From positions 14,922,501-14,986,500 of the forward strand of contig JAVHKY010000054.1 in NCBI GenBank assembly GCA_035079385.1: 64,000 nt of DNA. The letters are read 5' to 3'. The notes under the pieces were generated by a model that was given only the letters and a program-made list of their open reading frames with translations, ran no database searches and had not been told where the DNA came from. Shown here one piece after another: positions 55,203 through 64,000 of the stretch. The translations under genes and the position numbers were made by a program. The stretch comes from Aspidiotus rigidus (lineage: Eukaryota > Arthropoda > Insecta > Hemiptera > Diaspididae). The number at the start of each line of letters is the position of its first letter. Position 1 is the stretch's first letter.

Positions 55203-57626
55203 CTACCGAGGAGGACATGACTGAACTAGCGAGTCATCACAATGTGAATCATACTCATAAACTAATTCAATCAAACCCTCATCAGGTATGTACCTGTTGA
55301 GCACATTTAGGTTATCGTTATTCAGATGGCGAATAATTTCGATATGTTCTAGCGCGGTACGTTTGAAAGCCGAGGACTCTCTATGGAAGAGGGACTCGGA
55401 TCCCTCTATGAAACCATGGCCAGTGGTAATAAGATGGTCCGCAAATGCCGAATCACCCAATTTCTTCTTTTCCCACGCCTTCCTATGCTCATCTATTCTA
55501 ATTTTGAGCTGACGTCCAGTCTCGCCTATATAAATTCCATTACAATCATTACACTCAATTTTGTAAACCCCGCTTCTTTCGACCAGTGGGATGGGGTCCT
55601 TTAACTTGACGAACAAACTTTTTACAGTGTTCAGATTGTAGAACACTGGCCGAAACCCAAATGGGCGGAGGACACGACCTAATTGGGAAGAGAATTTCCC
55701 CAAAAACGGAAGCCTAATTCAGCGTTCCCTATAATCTGACGCTGGATTACGGGGGAGGGAGGTAGTGGAATCAAGGCATTTCCGAGTCAATTTCCTATGG
55801 ACCATCAAATCAATATCCAAGCTGATCTCGTTCACTCTGGCCAAGTGCTTTATAGTCAAAAGCTCCTGTTGAAAAGCGAGGTGACCTAATGGAATACTCG
55901 TCAACCGGTGGATATAGCTATTAAAACCGGCATATTTGTGAGCAACCGGGCAGAAAGATCTGCCGTGGACAGTAATATCGGTCGAGGTATCTTTTCTATA
56001 TATGGCAAATTCGTGGGCAACTTCTCTATTGGAGATAGTAAGGTCCAAAAAATTTATAGATGAACCGCCTACTTTTAATGTAAATTTGATGGATGGATAT
56101 AAACTGTTAAGATACCTGAGAAACTCCAAAAGGAGATCCCGTTGACCGGTCCACAAACACAACACATCGTCGACGTACCTGTGCCAATAATATATATGAC
56201 CCAAAAACCCCTGAACAGAGGAAAAGAGATCAAGCTCAAATTTAGACATGAAAACCTCCGAGATGAGGGAACCAGAGCCAATAAGGATACCTACCTCCTC
56301 AGGAAATTCGAAAAATTTGCCTTCAAATTTGCGAAAGTTGGGAGACGAACAAATATTGAGTAAGTTAAAAAATTCTGCCAACTCCTCGTGACAGATATTA
56401 GATTGGATCAAAAGGTCTCCCATATGTTGCATGGCAGTAGCTCTAGGGATACTCGGAAATAAACCGACGACGTCAAAGGAGCATAAGGTTGAATCAGGCG
56501 GAAGAATGGCATCCTTAAGCTTATTAGCCAAAGAGACCGAATTCTTCACAGAGTAGGATGACTCAAATTCCACTCTGGATTTGAACCAACGGTCCAAAAA
56601 TTTCGCCACGAAATACGTGGGGTAAGACACAAAAGAAACGACCGGCCGCATCGGGGTGTCCCTCTTATGAACCGTAGGTAGCCCGTACAATAGGGGCGGC
56701 ACTGGATTGGGCTCAAGAAGCATTCTTTTAAGCTTAGGGGTCTTAATAATGAATTCACTCGTGTTTATAACACGTCTAACTTCTTTGACGTGATTTGGAA
56801 AATTGAAATCCGCATTTTCCTTGGCGCCACACTGGTCGAGAACGTCATAGACCTCGGAGACGTAAGAGGACTTATCCATAACGACAATGGCATTCCCTTT
56901 ATCAGCCTTAGTAATGGTTAAGCCCTCCTCCCTGACCTTCCTCTTGATCCTCTTAATCACCTCAAAGGCCAGATCATTTATACGAGGGAGGGGGGTATCG
57001 CGGACAAAGGCGGCACACGCTTTCTGAGTATTAACCACAGGCCCAATTTTTATTTCGAGGTCCGCAACTACATTGGCCAAAGTGTTAGCATTATTAAGAG
57101 GGGGTAACCCGAATTTTAACCCCTTCTCCAAGAGATACAACTCGTCACTCTCAAACCCAACATTGCTACAATTTATAATCCGCGGTTGAAACTTTTGGAT
57201 AACGCTGACGTCAGTACTCACTTCCTGGACAGCGGAGGCATTCAAATTTAGGAGGGAGCTAAGCTTCTTATTTTTCTTACGTTTCAATTTAGCCTCAAAA
57301 GACCGACATTTAAGGTTAACCGACTTGATAAACAGATCCAACTCACCCGGCGAAAGTAAAACAGAAAGCTTAGAATGGACCAACAAGTTCAACCTTGTGG
57401 TGATATTCAACTTCCTATGCCACCTCCGCAACTCAGTACGGATCCATTTTTCGAATTTCCTGAGGAGGTAGGTATCCCTATTGGCTCTCCTCTGGGTTCC
57501 CTCATTTCGGAGGTTTTCATGTCTAAATTTGAGCTTGATCTCTTTTCCTCTGTTCAGGGGTTTTTGGGTCATATATATTATTGGCACAGGTACGTCGACG
57601 ATGTGTTGTGTTTGTGGACCGGTCAA
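55203..57626 (-). pseudogene. Penelope-like RT/GIY-YIG ORF with one internal stop
   Basis: Read on the minus strand. Residues 1 to about 60 (57626-57450) are antisense of the neighbouring plus copy. True PLE sequence starts at WIRTELRRWHRKLNI and is longer at the N-terminus than the 26-29 kb copy (LLVHSKLSVLLSPGELDLFI, NLKCRSFEAKLKRK). It contains KADKGNAIVVMDKSSYVS, LEPNPVPPLLYGLPTVHKRD, motif A SFDVVGLFPSIP, a six-base deletion turning IGSPLGSL into IGSGSL, catalytic YVDDVLCLWTG and NFLDLTIS. A TGA at 55719-55721 replaces the tryptophan codon seen in both other copies; the same frame continues (55718 to 55203) through GVYKIECNDCNGIYIGETGR, ADHLITTGH and LIELVYEYDSH to SCPPR and stop. The single nonsense change and the deletion suggest recent inactivation. 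Confidence 0.9.
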
Positions 57627-58565
57627 CGGGATCTCCTTTTGGAGTTTCTCAGGTATCTTAACAGTTTATATCCATCCATCAAATTTACATTAAAAGTAGG
57701 CGGTTCATCTATAAATTTTTTGGACCTTACTATCTCTAATAGAGAAGTTGCCCACGAATTTGCCATATATAGAAAAGATACCTCGACCGATATTACTGTC
57801 CACGGCAGATCTTTCTGCCCAGTTGCTCACAAATATGCCGGTTTTAATAGCTATATCCACCGGTTGACGAGTATTCCATTAGGTCAGCTCGCTTTTCAAC
57901 AGGAGCTTTTGACTATAAAGCACTTGGCCAGAGTGAACGAGATCAGCTTGGATATTGACTTGATGGTCCATAGGAAATTGACTCGGAAATGCCTTGATTC
58001 CACTACCTCCCTCCCCCGTAATTCAGCGTCAGATAGTAGGAAACGTTGGATTAGGCTTCCGTTTTTGGGGAAATTCTCTTCCCAATTAGGTCGTGTCCTC
58101 CGCCCATTTGGGTTTCGGCCAGTGTTCTACAATTTGAACACTGTAAAAAGTTTGTTCGTTAAATTAAAGGACCCCATCCCACTGGTCGAAAGAAGCGGGG
58201 TTTACAAAATTGAGTGTAATGATTGTAATGGAATTTATATAGGCGAGACTGGACGTCAGCTCAAAATTAGAATAGATGAGCATAGGAAGGCCTGGGAAAA
58301 GAAGAAATTGGGTGATTCGGCATTTGCGGACCATCTTATTACCACTGGCCATGGTTTCATAGAGGGATACGAGTCCCTCTTCCATAGAGAGTCCTCGGCT
58401 TTCAAACGTACCGCGCTAGAACATATCGAAATTATTCGCCATCTGAATAACGATAACCTAAATGTGCTCAACAGGTACATACCTGATGAGGGTTTGATTG
58501 AATTAGTTTATGAGTACGATTCACATTGTGATGACTCGCTAGTTCAGTCATGTCCTCCTCGGTAG
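57375..58565 (+). pseudogene. Penelope-like RT C-terminal half with intact GIY-YIG endonuclease
   Basis: The first ~24 residues are antisense of the minus copy; PLE sequence starts at FFEFPEEVGIPIGSPLGSL (about 57446). It keeps YVDDVLCLWTG, NFLDLTIS, HRLTSIPLGQLAFQQEL, the linker PFLGKFSSQLGRVLRPFGF, GVYKIECNDCNGIYIGETGR, IRIDEHRKAWEKKK, ADHLITTGH, TALEHIEIIRH and the end SLVQSCPPR. The endonuclease frame is uninterrupted, with CNDC and HLITTGH zinc residues. Motif A and all N-terminal RT are missing, so no working RT is possible from it. Confidence 0.88.
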
Positions 58566-58767
58566 TTCTTGTTGTCGGCCGGAGTTGGTTCAGTTGCTTT
58601 CACGTCCCCGTTGACAATGGTTTTTCAATCGAAAGCGCTCCGGTGTATTTTCATTTCTGTGGCTTTATTCAAATTACTCCGTACGTTTTAACCGTCGAGT
58701 ATGTCGTCGTTAGATGTTTCTGGTCATATTTTAGAGAACCGAATCAATTGTATTAATTCTCTCCTCT

Positions 58768-60951
58768 TGGTAAAAAATCTATCCCACGACAGACTTGAAA
58801 CAGTTCTACGTAAATCTATCTCTTTGTGTCTTTTTTTAAGAGAATTTTCGGTTTTTAAAAAGTCATCCTCTTCCATTTTAGGATTTCTCACCTTGTTTTG
58901 GGTCCCCTTTCTCCTCCCTCGTGTAATTTCGAGCTCTTCTTTCTTTTAAATTATTCTGAACCTCTGTCCTTCGTTCTCGAGCTCGATGCTTGTATATAGT
59001 TTATTTACAGTTTGAAGGGTGGAATTTTCCAGCCCGTTTATGAGCAATGAAGTGAGGCCTTTTCTTTTTTGGAGAAGAGAAGGCTTTACTAACGATTTTA
59101 AGTGGGTAGGGGCTCGCTTCGTACGTTTTTCTTGCTAACGGGTATTCAAATTGAAGGACGTGTAGAGTTACAAAACCATAGAAAACATCACCGCCCTGTT
59201 GAGGGAGAGGACCAGAAGCCAAAATATTATTGATACTACCACGCCAGACCAACATTTAGTTTTTTAATTTTACAGTCATCCATCATAGAGAAATATACTC
59301 GCAAAGAGTAACTCATAGAATAGGTTCAGAGTGATAGGAGAGGATGTTGAGAATGCTGTTGCCGATAGCACTTGAGAAGGATGCGGACATGTCATAATAA
59401 TGGCTCAGCGGTTCTAAGCCGGGACACGCGAATATGTGACTAACTATTATAATGCTCGCACAAGAGTTGGATAAAGGTGGACAAGGAGATGGACGCGCGT
59501 CAGGCGTGCATGACCAATGCGCAAACTTGAGGTAAACTTTCCTGACGATGATGTTCTTATAGTGAGACGAGGGCCATGGCTGGATGATAGTTTTATCAAC
59601 CATCGTAATTTTATTCTGTACAGCTTATTTTTGCGAATGACCAATCCACTGGTTCAGGATCAGATTGGATCAAATGGAAAAAATTCGGTGGCTGATGCGC
59701 GTTAATCTCCTTCTTAACCACTGGTTCCGCTATAAATAGGAACACAGATGAATGTTACGGACTATATGAGATATACACCTATGAAAGGATTTTAAGGAGA
59801 TGGATGAACGCGTGCATTGAATACTGGAGTAAAAAATACGCAGAGGATGAGGAAAAGAAATAAAAAATAATTTAGAAAAGTGAATTCAATGAAAAGTGGA
59901 TTAAATTTTGCTATAAAAAATTGTGAGAAACACTACAGATTTTCTATTCCATACCACTTTATTAATCAGATAACGATGCAAAAGCTCAACATTTTTCTCC
60001 AAGTTGAGTTCAAATTAAAAAAGAAAGTAAAAGCCTTTTAAATTAAATTCGCGTTGTGGCTTCGTCTCACATTTGCATTACTGACTATTATTCATTCGTT
60101 TTTTTTTTTTTTTTCAATTAAGACTTTTATTATTCGTTTGTGTAGTTCAGAATTCCACTAAGAAATCTTACCGTGTCTGGTTGATCCTACGCTACAAAAG
60201 TTACACGCATTGTTGGAAATTCCGTGAGATTCTAAATACAAAAGACGTGCAGTATTTCCGAGCTAATAAAATGAGTACGTTAAGTGAAGAATAAAAACGT
60301 CTTAACGCAGCTTTTTCCTCGTCGAAGTTATTTAATCTGGTACAGGTGAATGTTTCAGAAGTAAAAAAGGAGAATAATTCAATACGGAAAACTGGCAATG
60401 ACTTCCGGGTCTCATTTTTCAAAAGAGATAAGATATTTCGTTTTCGATCATTGTTCTTCTCAGAAATAAGAGAAACAAAAAAGAAGAAAAGAAAAAAAAC
60501 TTTGGGAAAAAGTTTTCAAAATCCGAAGGTGTTTTCTTGTATTAACGAAAATGTTGAGAAACAAGGGTATCATTGGGGACTCACCTACTAAAATTTCGTT
60601 CGTAGTGATTTACTGTGTGTCAAATGTCATTACAGTGATGCAACGGATCAAAATAAAATCGAATTATAAGAGGTAAATCAGTAAAAATCACTTGCACTAT
60701 CTTCATACAAAACAGAATAATAAAATACTGACGCGAGATGAATCATAATTTCCATCTACATATTTGTTTTTTAACAATCAGTGCTGCAGTTTTTTGTTTT
60801 TTTTTCGTGAAATGAATTGAGATAGAATAATACAGTAAAGATGAGAACTTTTTATTCCTGTATATTTTCGACCTTTGAAGAGAATTTTGAGCCGTGGTAT
60901 GAAGAGTTTCTCATTTGTTCCGGCACTTGAATAAAAATGTATCATATTTTT
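58768..60951. other. No gene; one PLE leader fragment
   Basis: At 59262-59310, minus strand, the leader hairpin TACTC-TTTGC-GAGTA is followed by CTATGATGGATGACTGTAAA, homologous to the PLE leader at 14030-14095, so a PLE 5' shard lies here. The remainder is AT-rich with pyrimidine tracts (60100-60120) and no recognised gene. Confidence 0.45.
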
Positions 60952-61318
60952 AGCGGAGAACCCGCTACCCTTTTGTTGGGGGTACTTTCAGAAAATTTTC
61001 GTCCGCGAGCGCAGGCGCGAGCGATCCGAGGTTGATGACGTCACGGAAAGGGGGACCTCGGGAAAATTTTGACTCTTGACCTATTTATGATAGGAGAAAG
61101 ACTTCGAATAACTTCGAGCTCTAAGCTATATACGATAGGAGGGGGAATTAGAAACTCTCGAGCTACATATGACAGGAGAGGGACTTGGAATAATTTTGAC
61201 TCTCGAGCTATATGATAGGATTTTCTATGTGTTCTACTTTTTGAAAGACCTTCCGCAGTTGAATACGGGTCTTGCGGGTTCCCCGCTAGCCGTTGCGAAA
61301 CTTGCAACGGCACCCTAA
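60952..61318 (+). mobile_element. Compact Helentron-like element, variant A (367 bp)
   Basis: 5' end AGCGGAGAACCCGCT after a T run, then TTTTGTTGGGGGTACTTTCA and GAAAATTTTCGTCCGCGAGC; three or four degenerate minisatellite units (61060-61220); the inverse terminal repeat GCGGGTTCCCCGCT (61274-61287); an 8-bp hairpin GCCGTTGC-GAAACTT-GCAACGGC (61289-61311); ACCCTAA ending before a T run. It is the same family as 21293-22180, with an array of 3-4 instead of 15 units. Confidence 0.78.
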
Positions 61319-61639
61319 TTTTTTGAATTCAATCTCAAACTATTACCGTATAGAAAATTATTTTGCGTCCCGATCGCCGGCAAGCAAGAATAACGCATAT
61401 GCATTTCAATTCCTGCGAGTGGGGGTACCTATATGATGCAGAATATCGGAGGTATGGTAATCGAGAAAATAGGGATGAATCACTGTCTTGTGGTCTAGGG
61501 AAGTTAATCTCAAAGACCGACCCTGACAGAAAATCAGCTACCGTGTAGATTACGGAACGGGATTCCAAATGCTAAGGGAAATAAGACCAATGGCGGTTCG
61601 ACAGGAAGAACTCCTCCCATCGGATTTACAGACCCACTA

Positions 61640-63330
61640 GAGTGAATTCGACTTCTTGTGAAAATTATACGAAGCCTCGAAATGCAGATTTACTGGTAAT
61701 ACTTGAGGGACGGCATGGTAAAAGGCCCAACGTTTGGAAAAAGAAAACGATTAAGATGGCAATCTGGAATACTCAGCAAGGGATAGAGCAGATACTTGAT
61801 GAACGAAAATTTGACATAGCAATCCTTACAGAAACCCATAAAAAGATGAGCGAATGATTCTATGGAGGAGTTGAAAAAACTGAAAGAGCAAGCCGGAGTA
61901 ATACAAGAAAAAGATACTGAGACAACGTGACCTCGCATCGCTTGTGGGATGACAGAATGGTGGAAGTCCAAATTGGGTTTGATAAGACAGTAATTAAAAA
62001 ATATGCACCAGAAGACGGACAAGAAGAAGAAAACGAGCTGCGGATGGTATTACAAAAGGTAAACAAAGATGGAACACCGGTTTCTATAGTTGGCGATTCG
62101 GCTCTCCCTCTTTCCGTCCACAGACATTTCGTTCATGACTTATTTTGTCCAGGGAAACATGTCCAGAATTTATTCGTCCAAATTTTGTCTGAAGTCCAAC
62201 TCCTTTGATGATTGAAAATGTTTTCGAGTTGTCCTCCCATAGAAATTTTCGAAGTCCAACTCCTTCTTCAAAGTACATAGTTCAGTTTTTGTCGGACGGT
62301 GGAATACCTAATTTTTAAAAGATCCCCCCACCCTTCTCCGTAAAACAGGTTCCCTGTTGAAATCATTATGGACTAGAAGAAAAATTGAAAAAATTATGTA
62401 AATGGGATTCATGGAATCATGGATTTGTCTTTTTCTCACATACGAGAGACGTGCAAGCAGAGACCATAAGTCTACAAAATCATGAAGAAAATAGCTACTA
62501 ATGAAGTGTGTAGAGCTAATGTAGCCTCTTTAGACTGAAAGAAAATGGTTGATTACTGGAAAGAACATTGAATAGAAGAACCTATCTGGAATAGAAGACA
62601 AGAACTATGCAACAGCATCGGCTTTTGAGACATTCACGCTAAGTCCTGGCGAAATCAAAAAATGCTAAAGCAACAGGTTACAATGGCCTGGCAACAGATT
62701 TCTTCAAGTGTGCCACTGAAAAATTCAAGAAAATACTGCTCAGATCGTTCAGGGGAGATACCTCTGAAGATTTCAGAAAGGCAAATACAATTCCAATTCA
62801 CAAGAAAGACCGCTCAAGTAGCTATAGAGGCATAAGCCTTCTTATTGACGTCCAACTGCCCCCAGCCCAAAGACATATACATATCAAATAAATATTTCTA
62901 AGAATCACAGGAGTAGTAAATAGGAACCTTCCGAGGTCCAAGATAAGATCAAATACTAGAACCAGAGTGTATGATGTTCTGGCCCGGCCGGTCTTGATGC
63001 ACGACATTGAGTGGGTCTGGGTGCTCCATAGCGACGTAAAGGACCGAATTACAGCGTCAAAGATGTGGTTTATGCGGGTGACAGCCGACTATAACGATTG
63101 GACATGAAACGCAACAGAGATAGAGCCAATTTGGGAAAGAATTAAGATCTAGTGAAAAAGTTGGAGAAAACATATCCAGAGGGATGCCAACAAAGAGGGC
63201 ACCTTCATAAGCCTTTTAAAAGGCAGGGGAGGGGGGGTGATGAAGAAATTCGTAGACACATCGACAAACAGCTCGAATTCTTCGACGCCAAAGGACTAGG
63301 AAGCCTACCGGTAGCCGTTCAGTGATGATT
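61640..63330 (+). pseudogene. RTE-type non-LTR retrotransposon fossil, interrupted
   Basis: Endonuclease start: KMAIWNTQQGIEQILDERKF with DIAILTETHKK (catalytic glutamate in TETH), then DRMVEVQIGFDKTVIKKYAP and PVSIVGD (the 'VYAP...GDFN' region). Past an inserted fragment (to 62358) come KATGYNGLATDFFKCATEKF and TIPIHKKDRSSSYRGISLL, which open the RT domain, then a jump over the catalytic core to RVYDVLARPVLMHDIEWVW and DRITASKMWFMRVTADYND near 62960-63105. The RT motifs A to D are deleted, and several stops occur. It belongs to the same broad group as the 15808-16249 fragment but is much more decayed. Confidence 0.75.
62190..62358 (-). mobile_element. Helentron-like variant B fragment inserted in the RTE fossil
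   Basis: Minus strand 5' end AACAGGGAACCTGTTTTACG (62358 down), then GGGTGGGGGGATC, and two GAAGGAGTTGGACTTCGAAA-like units resembling degraded minisatellite. The 3' end is not recognised. The RTE reading resumes right after it, so it is the younger of the two. Confidence 0.55.
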
Positions 63331-64000
63331 TGATGAATTTTGCATTGTTCTCAACCAACATATAATTAATAAAACAGTGTCATTTCTAATCAATATACAT
63401 ACTCGAGTATCATTTCTTTTAATCTTTGAGACTCATATTGAGTATGGTGGGGTGTAAGTAGTGCACTGGATATTAAAAAATTCACCTTAAATATGAATTT
63501 TATAGTATAACACTGTGATCCTATTGGCTATAACAATGACGTATTGTAATTCACTCTGTTGGTTACCATATTTGCTACCATCTCATTGGCTACCTCTGTT
63601 CTTCTTCTATTACCAGGCTGAATAATTTTTCCATCTGTTCCCAGAGTTGTACGACTTTCTAGGTATACGACTTCAAATAGTCCTTCTCCACCGCGCTGTT
63701 CTTTGTTACAGTGTTCCCAAACACTATGACCTCCCATCTTCTTTTTCCCACCTTCTTCCTGATCTCACGAATGTAGGTACCTTCGCACTGCTCATAACTG
63801 AGCTTATTCACTCCGCTCAAGTAGAATTTTACACTCTACAATTTTTAATTCCTATTGACCCGAATTCCCATTAAATGATTAAATTTCGCTTGATTTATAT
63901 TCATTCCGAAATCTGATATACCGTGCAGAATTTAGGACGCGTAAAATTCAAACAGAATTACCGCGAGCCTGTCAAATTATTCACCGCAAAAACGTTTAGT
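63331..64000. other. No gene recognised
   Basis: AT-rich sequence; ORFs 63528-63737 (minus) and 63647-63874 overlap on opposite strands without recognised content. Confidence 0.4.

Larger units (their letters stand above)
55055..58753. mobile_element. Penelope-like element, head-to-head inverted pair, with target duplication
   Basis: A long minus-oriented copy (57448 down to 55055) is joined at about 57446-57450 (next to GGATCC) to a plus-oriented, 5'-truncated copy (57446-58753). The two 3' ends therefore face outward and are inverted repeats of each other. Flanks TAATTCTTTCCTCT (55041-55054) and TAATTCTCTCCTCT (58754-58767) form a 14-base duplication with one mismatch. Sequence is very close to the 26649-29300 element, so both are recent. 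This is the typical PLE habit of inserting with partial inverted extra copies. Confidence 0.9.

Noticed and set aside
57450..57626. First ~60 residues of the minus PLE ORF
   Set aside because: Antisense of the plus-oriented partial copy on the other side of the junction.

Overview
This is a gene-poor, AT-rich eukaryotic window. It looks like repeat-dense intergenic chromatin from an arthropod, possibly an insect; the species cannot be named from the sequence. The evidence is spliced introns with GT-AG ends, fossils of several non-LTR retrotransposon clades, Penelope-like elements (PLEs) with GIY-YIG endonucleases, hAT and Tc1-like non-autonomous transposons with target-site duplications, rolling-circle (Helentron-like) elements with internal minisatellites, and a 5S rRNA fragment. 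No bacterial gene, CRISPR array, operon or tRNA was seen.

Layout. 1-2678 and 8323-11278 are two copies of a large foldback-like element with long inverted arms; the second carries a 195-bp hAT insertion that the first lacks. Between them lie an antisense Jockey/I-type reverse transcriptase (RT) fossil (2679-3900), a MITE (6046-6458) and a decayed PLE (6592-7642). 13032-14584 is a scrambled PLE on the minus strand, 15808-16249 and 18640-18740 are RTE-like fragments, and 20247-21058 is a second PLE lineage. 21293-22180 is a Helentron-like element with fifteen 45-bp minisatellite units. It is followed by a broken Helitron Rep-helicase fragment (22908-23589) and, tail to tail, by the only convincing host-type gene in the window: a five-exon gene on the minus strand (25542-23681) predicting a 314-residue secreted protein of unknown function. 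26649-29300 and 55055-58753 are two young PLE copies, each built as an inverted arrangement and each flanked by a recognisable target duplication. 30903-33154 is a TA-flanked TIR element holding a 5S rRNA-derived piece. 35012-38253 is a second foldback element made of inverted tandem repeats. 38722-40190 is an R1-like retrotransposon fossil. 44900-49831 is a cluster of hAT-type MITEs, one nested in another. 60952-61318 is a compact Helentron-like element, and 61640-63330 an RTE fossil interrupted by another Helentron-type fragment.

How the parts relate. Almost everything is mobile DNA at different stages of decay. Two terminal variants (A and B) of the Helentron-like family share an internal 45-bp minisatellite. 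The PLE copies share a 3'UTR motif that resembles a degenerate hammerhead ribozyme, and three loci share a 5'-leader hairpin. The items most worth follow-up are the secreted orphan gene, the Helentron-like families with minisatellites, the PLE inverted architecture with its ribozyme-like motif, and the foldback element at 35-38 kb.
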